From NCBI RefSeq assembly GCF_003287935.1, contig NZ_CP030287.1, positions 2,322,267-2,386,266 on the forward strand: DNA of 64,000 nucleotides, written 5' to 3'. This document shows, in pieces, positions 34,479 to 42,979 of this stretch. Each line of letters starts with the position of its first letter. The first letter of the stretch is position 1. Origin of the DNA: Streptomyces sp. ICC1. GTDB lineage: Bacteria > Actinomycetota > Actinomycetes > Streptomycetales > Streptomycetaceae. The translations under genes and the position numbers were made by a program. The notes beneath the pieces were generated by a model. The model did not search any database and was not told the origin of the DNA. It was given only the letters and a program-made list of their open reading frames with translations.

Positions 34479-35214
34479 CCGTCTGCTCGACTGGCTCGCC
34501 GGTCACGACACGGTCGTCTTCGACCTCGACGGAGTCCTCGTCGACTCCAACGAGGTCAAGGTCGCCTGCATGCGGACCGCGCTGTCGGATTTCGGTACGG
34601 AACTCGTGGAGGACTTCCTCCACGAGTTCCGCCGGACCTTCGGCCGGTCCCGGCGCGAGCACTTCGCCGCCTTCCATCGCGACGGGCTCGGCGGGAGGGG
34701 CGAGGGGCCCGATTTCGAGGCGTTCTGGGACCGCTACTCCGGCCGCTACGCCGCCCTGCTCGCCCAGCGCTACCGGCAGGCCCCGCGGTGCGCGGGGGCC
34801 GCCGAGCTGGTCGGTGCGCTGGCGGCCCGGGGCGTCCCCCTGCACGTGGCGACCGGGACCCTCACCGCCGAGGCCGAGGCGGTGCTCGCACGGGCCGGAA
34901 TCGCCTCCCACTTCCGCTCCGTACGGGGAGGTGAACGCACCAAGGCCCGGCGGCTGGCCGAGATCCTCGGCGACGAGGGTGCCGTCGTACCGGCGCGGAC
35001 CGTGCTCGTCGGCGACGCCCGACAGGACCTGCTGGCCGCCGCGAAGGCAGGTACGGGCTTCCTGTTCGTGGAACGGTACGCCTTCTTCCCGGCCGGCCGT
35101 GTTCTCACCGGGCCGGAGGCGATCGGCTCCCACCAGGTGTGGGACCTCACCCCCGGCACCGTCGTTTCGCCGGGCGCCTGCCACGACGACCGACCGAAGG
35201 GAACGGCAGCATGA
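34471..35214 (+). CDS. HAD-family hydrolase (phosphatase)
   Basis: A 247-aa haloacid-dehalogenase-superfamily protein. Motif I DLDGVLVDS is at about residues 18-26 with both nucleophile Asps, a helical cap follows, motif II is the Thr in VATGTLTAE, and the C-terminal acidic motif is VGDARQDLLAA. It is probably a phosphatase for a small phosphorylated intermediate. It overlaps the aldolase by 8 nt and the next SDR by 4 nt (ATGA). Confidence 0.88.
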   Translation: MPDRLLDWLAGHDTVVFDLDGVLVDSNEVKVACMRTALSDFGTELVEDFLHEFRRTFGRSRREHFAAFHRDGLGGRGEGPDFEAFWDRYSGRYAALLAQRYRQAPRCAGAAELVGALAARGVPLHVATGTLTAEAEAVLARAGIASHFRSVRGGERTKARRLAEILGDEGAVVPARTVLVGDARQDLLAAAKAGTGFLFVERYAFFPAGRVLTGPEAIGSHQVWDLTPGTVVSPGACHDDRPKGTAA

Positions 35215-35906
35215 GCGTGCGACCTCCCGTGGTGATATCCGGAGTGACCAAGGGGATCGGCCGAGCCCTCGCCCTGCGCTTCGCCGAGTTGGGCCATCCC
35301 GTCTCGGGATGCGGCCGCTCGACCGGCGCGGTGAGGGAGCTGCGCGGCATGCTCGGCTCCGGGCACTTGGTCGAGACGGTGGACGTCACCGACGCCGACG
35401 CCGTGTCGGCGTGGGCCCGGGCCACGGCCGCCGAGCTGGGCGAACCGGGGCTGGTGATCGCCAACGCGGGTGCCATCCACTCCCAGCGGCCGGTCTGGGA
35501 GGTCGAGCCGGCCGTCTTCGCCGAGGTCGTGCGCGTCAATGTCGAGGGCGTGCACGCCATGGCGCACGCCTTCCTTCCGCTGATGTTCGAGTCCGGCGGG
35601 ATGTTCGTCGCGCTGTCCTCCGGCTGGGGCCGCAACCCGCGCCACCACCTCGCCGCCTACAGTGCGGCGAAGTTCGCCGTCGAGGGGTACGTGGGCGCCC
35701 TCGCAGGGGAGCTGCCCGATCACGTCAAGGCGTTCGCCATCGCCCCCCACAGCGCGGTGGACACCGAGATGCTGGCCACCTGTCTGCCCGGCGAACACGA
35801 GCAGTACCCCGCCCCCGACGCGTGGGCCCGTACGGCGGTCGACCATCTCCTGCACCGTCTGCCCCACGAGCCGTCCGGCAACGGCCTGTTCTTCCCCGCC
35901 TCTTAG
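35211..35906 (+). CDS. SDR family oxidoreductase
   Basis: A 231-aa classical SDR with VISGVTKGIGRAL for NAD(P) binding, NAGA, the catalytic Ser in LSSGWG and YSAAK. It overlaps the HAD gene (ATGA). It probably reduces or oxidises a keto/hydroxyl intermediate; the partner SDR follows after 45 nt. The substrate cannot be inferred. Confidence 0.9.
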   Translation: MSVRPPVVISGVTKGIGRALALRFAELGHPVSGCGRSTGAVRELRGMLGSGHLVETVDVTDADAVSAWARATAAELGEPGLVIANAGAIHSQRPVWEVEPAVFAEVVRVNVEGVHAMAHAFLPLMFESGGMFVALSSGWGRNPRHHLAAYSAAKFAVEGYVGALAGELPDHVKAFAIAPHSAVDTEMLATCLPGEHEQYPAPDAWARTAVDHLLHRLPHEPSGNGLFFPAS

Positions 35907-35951
35907 CCTGGTCCCGACCACCAGTCCCGACCACGAAACCCTGGACACACT

Positions 35952-36686
35952 GTGAGCAACCGCTTCGCCGGTCACCGCGTCGTCATCACTGGCGCCTCGC
36001 GCGACTTCGGCCGCACCCTGGCCATTCGTTTCGCCCAGGAAGGCGCCGAGGTCTTCCTCTCCGCCCGCCGGCTTGCCGGTGCGCAGAAGGTGCGGGACGA
36101 GATCCGTGCCCTCGGCCACGCCTCGGTCCACGCCTTCGCCTGTGACCTGACCGATCCCGCCTCGATCCGCGACTTCGCCGCCCGGCTGGCCGAGGCGACC
36201 GACCGGATCGACGTCCTCGTCAACAACGGGGCTCGCTGGCTGGAGGGCGCCGACCTGCTCTCCGCCTCCGACGAGGACGTGGTCGACACCATCGCCGCCG
36301 GTGCGGTCGGCACGGTCTTGGTCACCAAGAACCTCCTGCCGCTGCTCCTCGCCTCCGACCACGCCGACATCGTCACCATGGTCTCCACCTGCGGGGCTCA
36401 GGGATACAGCCGCTCCAGCGCCCACGACGCCTTCTACGCCGCCAAGCACGCCCAGGCGGGATTCTCCGACATCCTTTCCGAGCGGCTGCGCGGCCAGGGG
36501 GTGCGGGTCATCTCCCTGTACCCGCCGGACTTCCGCAACGCCGATCCGCTGTCGGAAGCCTGGGAGAAGGCGCCGCGCACCGCCGACTCGATGCTGACCT
36601 CCCAGTCACTGTCGGAGTGTGTGCTCTTCGCCGTGGGCCAGCCCCGCGATTGCTTCATCAAGTCCTTCCACTTCGAGCAGGTCTGA
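35952..36686 (+). CDS. SDR family oxidoreductase
   Basis: A 244-aa SDR starting at GTG. Its nucleotide-binding motif is TGASRDFGRTL, NNGA replaces NNAG, and the active-site Tyr-Lys lies in FYAAKHAQAG. It is only distantly similar to the SDR immediately upstream (different cofactor loop and C terminus), so the pair is not a recent duplication. It ends 3 nt before the degenerate ATP-grasp gene. Confidence 0.88.
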   Translation: MSNRFAGHRVVITGASRDFGRTLAIRFAQEGAEVFLSARRLAGAQKVRDEIRALGHASVHAFACDLTDPASIRDFAARLAEATDRIDVLVNNGARWLEGADLLSASDEDVVDTIAAGAVGTVLVTKNLLPLLLASDHADIVTMVSTCGAQGYSRSSAHDAFYAAKHAQAGFSDILSERLRGQGVRVISLYPPDFRNADPLSEAWEKAPRTADSMLTSQSLSECVLFAVGQPRDCFIKSFHFEQV

Positions 36687-36689
36687 TCC

Positions 36690-37631
36690 GTGTCCACGCC
36701 CATGTCGACTCGCGTGTCCACACCCGTGTCCACACCCGTGTCCCGCAGCAAGGTGGCGCAGAACGCCACGGTCGCCGCCGCCGGGACCGGCCTCGCGCTC
36801 GACCTGACCGTCCTGGACACCCCGGCCGCGCTCGCCGCCCACCTCGCGGGCGCCACCGGTACCGTCGTCGTGCGCCCGGAGTTCTCGGCCGAGATCGGTT
36901 CGGCGCTGTTCCACCGGCCGGGGGCGCCGCTCACCGAGTCCGCCCGGGCTCACCTGTGGCAGCGCTCCGGCGACCGCGTCGTCGTACACGCCCTGGTGCC
37001 CGGCACCCCGTACTTCGCCAACGGTGTGGTCCACGAGGGACGTCTCGTCCTGACCGACTGCTGGCGCTGCTTCACCCTCGACGAGGGACCGCGGACCCTG
37101 CTCACCAGCGTGATGAACCCTTCGCCCGACGACCCGCTGCTGTCCCGGCTCACCGACGGCCTCGCACCGGTCGTCAAGGCCGCCGGCATCACCGACGGCC
37201 CCGTCCACTTCGAACTGGTCGTCGGCGAGGACACCCTGAAGGTCATCAAATGGGCGGCCCGGCCCGCGGGTTCGCCGCTGCCGGAGCTGTGTGCCCTGCT
37301 CGGAGTTCCCGGTCAGGCGGGGGCCCTGGCAACCGGCCGTCCCGTCGCCCTGGCCGATGCGGGCGACATCGGATGCGTCGCCGACTACTCGTTCATCGCC
37401 CGCGCGCACGGCACGCTCGCCGAAGTGACCGGGTTGGACGAGCTCCTGGGCCGACCCTCGTACGCGGGGCCGGAACGCATTCCCGAACCCGGAGCCCCCG
37501 TGACTCCGTCGGTGAACGAGAACCCCGTCCTGACGCTCTGGCTGCGCCACCACGACCGCGCGACCCTCCTCGCCGACATCGACCACTACCAGTCCCGCAA
37601 CCGCGAGGGAGTCTTCGTCCTCACCCGATGA
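36690..37631 (+). CDS. Degenerate ATP-grasp-like protein
   Basis: A 313-aa protein. Residues ~145-210 align with the C-terminal part of ATP-grasp ligases (GPVHFELVVGEDTLKVIKWAARPAG in place of the usual GxxxxEL...IExxxR). The N-terminal ATP-binding strand with its Lys and Gly-rich loop is not recognisable. It may be a non-catalytic partner of the three full ligases or have a new role. The N-terminus is coded by near-perfect 12-nt repeats (VSTPMSTRVSTPVSTPVS), each with an in-frame GTG, so the true start could be any of four codons. No SD is visible; it lies 3 nt after the SDR stop. Confidence 0.65.
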   Translation: MSTPMSTRVSTPVSTPVSRSKVAQNATVAAAGTGLALDLTVLDTPAALAAHLAGATGTVVVRPEFSAEIGSALFHRPGAPLTESARAHLWQRSGDRVVVHALVPGTPYFANGVVHEGRLVLTDCWRCFTLDEGPRTLLTSVMNPSPDDPLLSRLTDGLAPVVKAAGITDGPVHFELVVGEDTLKVIKWAARPAGSPLPELCALLGVPGQAGALATGRPVALADAGDIGCVADYSFIARAHGTLAEVTGLDELLGRPSYAGPERIPEPGAPVTPSVNENPVLTLWLRHHDRATLLADIDHYQSRNREGVFVLTR

Positions 37632-37678
37632 GCCGGCCTTCCCGGCCCGTCCCGGACCATCCAGCAGAAGGAACCACC

Positions 37679-38932
37679 GTGTCCGCGTCCACCCCGCCGA
37701 CCGTCGCGATCGTCGACGCCTACTCCTCGGCGAACCGTCTCGCCCCGCTACTGCGGGAGCGCGGCTACCGAGCCGTGCACGTCCAGAGCACCGAGCTCAT
37801 CCCCCACGTTTCGGCACCGCAGTTCGTGCCGGACGACTTTCCCGTGAACATCGTCCACCGCGGCGACCTGGCTGCCACCGCCCGCCTGCTCGGCGACCAC
37901 CGGCCGGTTGCCGTCCTGCCCGGCGGCGAGGTGGGGGTGGAACTCGCCGACACCCTCAGCGAGATGCTCGGCCTGCGTTCCAACGGCACCGCCCTCAGCG
38001 CCGAACGCCGCGACAAGTTCCGCATGGTCGAGGCGGTCAAGTCCGCCGGTTTGCGCGGCGCCGAACAGCACATCACCGCCGACGAGGAGGAAGCCGTCGA
38101 GTGGTTCGGCAAGCTGGGCGGGCGAGTCGTCGTCAAGCCCCTGCGCAGCTCCGGAAGCGACGGAGTGCGGTTCTGCGACTCCGCCGATGAGGTGAGGGAG
38201 GCTTTTCGCGGTGTCCTGGGCCAGGACAACGCCGTCGCTTCGCAGAACGAGGCGGTGCTGTTGCAGGAGTACCTCTTCGGCACCGAGTACTACGTCAACA
38301 CCGTCAGCATGGACGGACGCCACCACGTCACCGACATCTGGGAGACCACCCACATCTCGGCGAACGGCGTGCGCGACCTCCTCGACAGCGCCCATCTGCT
38401 GACCCGGCGCGGCGAGGTGCAGGACGCGTTGGTCGCCTATACGGGTGCCGTGCTGGACGCGCTGGGCGTGGCCAACGGACCGGCCCACACCGAGCTCAAG
38501 CTGACGCCCGGCGGACCCGCTCTGATCGAGACCGGTGCCCGACTGTGCGGCGGCGGTCTTCCGGTGCTCGTGCGCACCGCCCTCGGGGAGGGCCAGCTCG
38601 AGTGGACGCTCGACGCCTACCTGGAGCCCGGCAGGTTCCTGGAGCGCTGCGGCGAGGACTACCGGGTGGAGCGGTTCGTCTCCTCCGTCGGCCTGATCTC
38701 GCCGCGGTCGGGCACCCTCGTGGACTATCCGAGGCTGCCGGACGTCCGTGCGCTGGAGAGCTTCCACCAGCTCAAGATGGGCGTCGCGCCGGGAGGGGCG
38801 CTCCACCGGACGGTCGACGACTTCAAGATCCCGCTCCTCGTCGAGCTCGCCCACGAGGTGGAGGCGGTCGTCCACCGCGACCGCGGCACCATCCGCCAGC
38901 TCGACGGCGAGGGCTTCTACACCATCGCCTGA
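37679..38932 (+). CDS. ATP-grasp ligase 1
   Basis: A 417-aa ATP-grasp enzyme with an N-terminal preATP-grasp domain (VAIVDAYSSANRLAPLLRERG). ATP-binding elements are RVVVKPLRSSGSDGV (Lys plus flexible loop) and the metal/ATP motif AHTELKLTPGGPALIETGARLCGGG. It resembles BacD/DabC-type L-amino-acid ligases that make peptide or amide bonds via acyl phosphates. The start is GTG with AAGGAA 9 nt upstream. It is one of three full ligases in the operon, indicating stepwise ATP-dependent assembly. Confidence 0.92.
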   Translation: MSASTPPTVAIVDAYSSANRLAPLLRERGYRAVHVQSTELIPHVSAPQFVPDDFPVNIVHRGDLAATARLLGDHRPVAVLPGGEVGVELADTLSEMLGLRSNGTALSAERRDKFRMVEAVKSAGLRGAEQHITADEEEAVEWFGKLGGRVVVKPLRSSGSDGVRFCDSADEVREAFRGVLGQDNAVASQNEAVLLQEYLFGTEYYVNTVSMDGRHHVTDIWETTHISANGVRDLLDSAHLLTRRGEVQDALVAYTGAVLDALGVANGPAHTELKLTPGGPALIETGARLCGGGLPVLVRTALGEGQLEWTLDAYLEPGRFLERCGEDYRVERFVSSVGLISPRSGTLVDYPRLPDVRALESFHQLKMGVAPGGALHRTVDDFKIPLLVELAHEVEAVVHRDRGTIRQLDGEGFYTIA

Positions 38933-38995
38933 TCGGGTAACGCCAAGCCGCCCCGGCCCTCTCGCGCAACGACCACGAAAGACGGAACAAGGACG

Positions 38996-40324
38996 ATGGA
39001 TTCACTCTCCGAGCGGGCCGACGACGGTGTGCTCGTCGTCGTCGGCAGCGGCCTGCGCCTGTACCGCGAGTACCTGCTCGCCGGCGCCGCAAGGGAACAT
39101 GCGCTCTGGCTGTTCGACACGGCCGATCCGACCTGGCAGACGCCGTATCTGACGGGCTTCACCCTCGTCGACACCTCCGATCCACGCGCCCTGGTCGAGG
39201 CGGCCCGACGGCTGCACGCGGTCCGCCGCGTCGACGGCGTCTTCTGTTTCTCCGAGGCGCTCGTCGAACCCGCGGCAGCCGTGGTCGAGGCGCTCGGTCT
39301 GCCCGGCATGGGGCCCGAGGCGGTCCGCAACTGCCGGGACAAGAGCCGCACCCGGGCGCTGCTGGACGCCGCCGGCGTCGGACAGCCCCGGTCGATGGCG
39401 GTGGCCTCCCTCGAGGAGGCCACGCGGGTGGCGGACGAGATCGGCTACCCGGTGGTTCTCAAGCCCCGGGGCCTGGCCGGCAGCCTCGGCGTCGTCTTCG
39501 TGCCCGGACGGGCCGAGCTGGCCGACGCCTACCGGGAGTCCTCGGCCCCCAGCTACCCCGGCGTCCCGGTCTTCGAGGCGTCCGTACTGGTCGAGGAGTA
39601 CGCCGATGGCCCCGAGATCAGCGTGGACGGGCTGCTGGTCGACGACGTCTACCGCCCTTTGGTCCTCGCCCGCAAGCAAGTGGCGATGGCGCCCTACTTC
39701 GAGGAGACGGGCCATGTGGTCGACTCCCAGGACCCGCTCCTGTCCGACGATGAGCTGCTCACGCTGCTCGCCGACGCCCACCGCGCGCTCGGCGCCACGG
39801 GCACCATCACGCACACCGAAGTGCGGCTGACCTCCTCCGGTCCTCGACTGATCGAAGTCAACGCCCGGCTGGGCGGCGGCCTCATCCCCCTTCTCGGCAG
39901 CCTGGCGACCGGAATCGACCCCGGGCGGTGCGGCGCCCGTGCCGCACTCGGCCGCCCGGTCGAACCGGCCGCCGCGGACGGAGCGGTCGCCGCGGACGGA
40001 GCGGTCGCGGGCATCCACTTCGCCTACCCCCCGGACGACTGCACGGTGGAAGCGGTGCGCATGCCGGCACCGGACGCGCTGCCCGGCCTGCACCAGGCGG
40101 CGGCCCTCGTCGAGCCGGGTGACGTGCTGCGGCTCCCGCCCCGCGGCTACATCTCCCGCTACGCGTACGCGATATGCACCGCCGAGACGGTGCCGGAGTG
40201 CGAGAGCAGGCTGGCTGTCGCCGGCGCGGCCCTTCGCCTCGACCACCGTCCGGCGCCAGCCCTCACCGCCGACGCGGAACCCGAGCTGGCCTGGGCGCAG
40301 ACTTCCCCCGGGACGGCCCCATGA
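38996..40324 (+). CDS. ATP-grasp ligase 2
   Basis: A 442-aa ATP-grasp ligase. The ATP-binding strand is YPVVLKPRGLAGSLGVVFV and the metal motif is HTEVRLTSSGPRLIEVNARLGGG. A ~100-aa C-terminal extension carries an Ala/Gly duplication (AADGAVAADGAVAG). SD AACAAGGACG precedes the ATG. Its stop overlaps the MFS start (ATGA). It likely activates a carboxylate and couples it to an amine. Confidence 0.92.
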   Translation: MDSLSERADDGVLVVVGSGLRLYREYLLAGAAREHALWLFDTADPTWQTPYLTGFTLVDTSDPRALVEAARRLHAVRRVDGVFCFSEALVEPAAAVVEALGLPGMGPEAVRNCRDKSRTRALLDAAGVGQPRSMAVASLEEATRVADEIGYPVVLKPRGLAGSLGVVFVPGRAELADAYRESSAPSYPGVPVFEASVLVEEYADGPEISVDGLLVDDVYRPLVLARKQVAMAPYFEETGHVVDSQDPLLSDDELLTLLADAHRALGATGTITHTEVRLTSSGPRLIEVNARLGGGLIPLLGSLATGIDPGRCGARAALGRPVEPAAADGAVAADGAVAGIHFAYPPDDCTVEAVRMPAPDALPGLHQAAALVEPGDVLRLPPRGYISRYAYAICTAETVPECESRLAVAGAALRLDHRPAPALTADAEPELAWAQTSPGTAP

Positions 40325-41625
40325 CCGCGTCCCCGCAGCAGGACACGGAGAAGTGGGGTGCCGTCAGAACGTGGCGGCACAGCCCGCCGACGGTGCGCTT
40401 CCTGCTCCTGGGCGTCTTCGTCAACCAGGTCGGCGGCTTCGTCCAGCCGTTCCTCGTGCTCTACCTGGTCTGGCGCGGCTTCTCCGCGGAACAGGCCGGA
40501 GCGGCGATGACCGCCTACGGCGCGGGGACCATCGCCGGTGTCGTGTTCGGCGCCGAGCTCGTCCGCCGGCTGGGGCCGCGCAGGACCATCATCTTCTCCA
40601 TGCTGTGTGCGGCCCTGCTCACCGGCGTCCTGCCCCTGATCGGCTCGTACGCCGCGCTCGTCGGCACGATCGCCGTCTCGGGGGCGATGGTCCAGGCGTA
40701 CCGGCCGGCATCCATGACGCTGCTGACCGACCTCGTCCCCGAGGCGCGTCAGGTCATGGTCTTCTCGATGAACCGCATCGCGCTCAACCTGGGGGCGACC
40801 GTCGGCCGGCTGTGCGCGGCCGGGCTGGTGCTGGTCTCCTGGAACCTGCTGTTCTGGGTGAGCGCGCTGGCGTCCCTGGTGTACGCGCTGATCGCGCTCG
40901 TCGCGGTACCGAAGGACGCTCCCGGTCAGGCACCGGCGGCCAAGGACACGACCCGGGCCGGGCAGCGGGTGGGCTATCTGGGCATCGTGCGCGACGTCCG
41001 CTTCGTACTGTTCCTGCTGGCGATGTTCCTCAGCGCGGCCGTCTTCATCCAGTCCTTCGTCGTACTGCCGCTGTCCATGCGGGAGGCCGGTTACTCCGCC
41101 ACCTCCTACACCTGGCTGATCAGCCTGTCGGCCGGCGCCATCATCGCGCTGGAACTGCTGGTCACCCGGGTCACCCAGCACTGGCCCGCATGGGTGGCCG
41201 TGTGCACCGGGCTGCTGCTGCTCGGTGCCGGGCGCGCGATGTACGCCGTTCCCGACTCCGTGGTGCTCCTGGTCACGGCCACGCTGGTGGGGGTGCTGGG
41301 CTCCATGGTGGGCGGCGCGACCATGTGGAGCTATCCCGCCAAGCTGGCGAGACCTGCCGACAAGAGCCACTACCTCGCCCTCACCCAGGCCGCCTTCGGT
41401 CTCGGCACCGCTCTCGGCCCGGCACTGGGCGCCTTCGGGTGGAACGCGCTCGGCGACCGGGTCTGGCTGCTGTGGGGCGGCCTGGGGCTGCTCGCGACCC
41501 TGGCGGCCGGCATCGCGATGCGCGCGCGGGGCAGCGGCGCAACCGGATCCGGTCCGATGGCCTCCGAGCCACCGCCGGAACACGCCCCGCCCGCGTCAAC
41601 GACCCGTGAGGAGAAGGCGCAATGA
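40321..41625 (+). CDS. MFS transporter (probable exporter of the product)
   Basis: A 434-aa major-facilitator protein with about 12 hydrophobic helices. The cytoplasmic loop GAELVRRLGPRRTI sits between helices 2 and 3 as in the MFS A-motif. It is embedded between two ATP-grasp genes with 4-nt overlaps at both ends, so it is co-translated with them and probably exports the product and confers self-resistance. Confidence 0.92.
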   Translation: MTASPQQDTEKWGAVRTWRHSPPTVRFLLLGVFVNQVGGFVQPFLVLYLVWRGFSAEQAGAAMTAYGAGTIAGVVFGAELVRRLGPRRTIIFSMLCAALLTGVLPLIGSYAALVGTIAVSGAMVQAYRPASMTLLTDLVPEARQVMVFSMNRIALNLGATVGRLCAAGLVLVSWNLLFWVSALASLVYALIALVAVPKDAPGQAPAAKDTTRAGQRVGYLGIVRDVRFVLFLLAMFLSAAVFIQSFVVLPLSMREAGYSATSYTWLISLSAGAIIALELLVTRVTQHWPAWVAVCTGLLLLGAGRAMYAVPDSVVLLVTATLVGVLGSMVGGATMWSYPAKLARPADKSHYLALTQAAFGLGTALGPALGAFGWNALGDRVWLLWGGLGLLATLAAGIAMRARGSGATGSGPMASEPPPEHAPPASTTREEKAQ

Positions 41626-42884
41626 ACGCCGATGACCGTCCCGTGATCATCGTGGGGTACACGGCAGGGTGGCAGCACGTGGCCGAGACGTACCACCGGC
41701 ACCGTACGACGATCTTCGTCGATACGCCCGCCGCCGTGCGCGAGAAGGACCTGGCCGCCGTCCTGGCCGACGCGGACGCCCCGTGCGAGCTGATGGTCGT
41801 GGAGTACGAGGAGACGGACGCCCCCGACCGGTTCCACCGGGAGTACCGGGGCCGGCCCCCGGCCGCCGTCGTCCCCGGCATCGAGTACGCCGTTCCGTTC
41901 GCCGCCCGGATCGCGGAGCGCTTCGGTGTGCCCGGTGCCGGGGCACAGGCCGCCGACCGGCTGCGCGACAAGTGGCTGTTGCGGCAGGTGACGGCGGACA
42001 GCGACGTGCGCAATCCCGTCTCCCGTACGGTGTCGGCGTCCAGCGACGTACGCACCCTGATGGCCGAGGTCGACGGGCCGGTCGTGCTGAAACCCGCCAA
42101 CCGTCAGGGTTCCATCGGCACGAGGATCGTCCGAACCGTCGACGAGGTGGACGAGGCCTGGGCGGAGTGTGCCGTCCTGGAGCACACGGCCATGGCCGCG
42201 CAGAGCATCGTGCCCGTGCGCATGCTCGCCGAGAGCTACCTCCGCGGACCGGAATTCAGTGTCGAGCTCCTGGTACGAGAGGGACGTACCCTCTTCCACA
42301 ACATCACCGCGAAATCGCTCTTCCCGGGCGATCGTCCCGTGGAGCAGGGCCACACCGTGCCCGCGGACATCACCGCCGCGGAGCGCAAGCGTCTGCGTGC
42401 GGCCACCGAACTGCTCCTGGAGACGGTGGGGTTCGACACCGGCTTCGTGCACTGCGAGTGGATCGTCGTGGACGGCGAACCGCACCTGGTCGAATGCGCC
42501 GGCCGGATGCCCGGCGGCAGCATCGTCACCCTGATCGAACTGGCCTGGAACATCGACCTCACCCGGGAGTACCTCGCGGTGATGCGCGGTGACGCGCCCC
42601 TCACGCCCCTGCCGGAACACCCGGAAGGCGGCGCGGCGAGCTGGTTCCTGTCGGCGGAGCCGGGGGACGTCGTACGCGTGCACGGCGTGCCGGAAGCCGC
42701 TGACTCGCCGGGGGTGGTCTCCGTCGGGCTCTTGGTCGACGTCGGCTCCCGGGTCCGGTCCCCGCGCTCCGGCCGGGACCGGATCGGCTCCCTCGTCGCC
42801 ACCGGCCGCGACGGGGCCGATGCGCGGCTCCGGGCCCAGGACGCCGCGGCACTGATCGGCATAGACGTGCGCACCGCCCACTGA
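41622..42884 (+). CDS. ATP-grasp ligase 3
   Basis: A 420-aa ATP-grasp ligase. The preATP domain starts VIIVGYTAGWQHV, ATP binding is in GPVVLKPANRQGSIGTRI, and the metal motif is VHCEWIVVDGEPHLVECAGRMPGGS. It differs clearly from ligases 1 and 2, implying a different substrate. ATGA overlap with the MFS gene. It is the last ligase of the operon. Confidence 0.92.
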   Translation: MNADDRPVIIVGYTAGWQHVAETYHRHRTTIFVDTPAAVREKDLAAVLADADAPCELMVVEYEETDAPDRFHREYRGRPPAAVVPGIEYAVPFAARIAERFGVPGAGAQAADRLRDKWLLRQVTADSDVRNPVSRTVSASSDVRTLMAEVDGPVVLKPANRQGSIGTRIVRTVDEVDEAWAECAVLEHTAMAAQSIVPVRMLAESYLRGPEFSVELLVREGRTLFHNITAKSLFPGDRPVEQGHTVPADITAAERKRLRAATELLLETVGFDTGFVHCEWIVVDGEPHLVECAGRMPGGSIVTLIELAWNIDLTREYLAVMRGDAPLTPLPEHPEGGAASWFLSAEPGDVVRVHGVPEAADSPGVVSVGLLVDVGSRVRSPRSGRDRIGSLVATGRDGADARLRAQDAAALIGIDVRTAH

Positions 42885-42979
42885 CCGAGCCGGCTCTTCC
42901 CCTGGTTCCCCGGCTCAGCCACCGCCCCACCCACCGCTCCACCCACCTATCCACCCATGCACAGCAAAGGAAATCAGCC

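Noticed and set aside
34770..36449. Long minus-strand open frame across HAD and SDR genes
   Set aside because: Low-complexity Gly/Val/Ala composition and no start signal; the plus-strand enzymes with 4-nt overlaps explain the region.
36690..36760. Short tandem GTGTCCAC repeats considered as a possible CRISPR or iteron array
   Set aside because: Units are contiguous, without spacers, and in frame inside a coding sequence; they are a simple coding repeat.
42885..42979. CCACCCACC-type tract considered as a regulatory repeat
   Set aside because: Simple low-complexity spacer before a normal SD; no symmetry.
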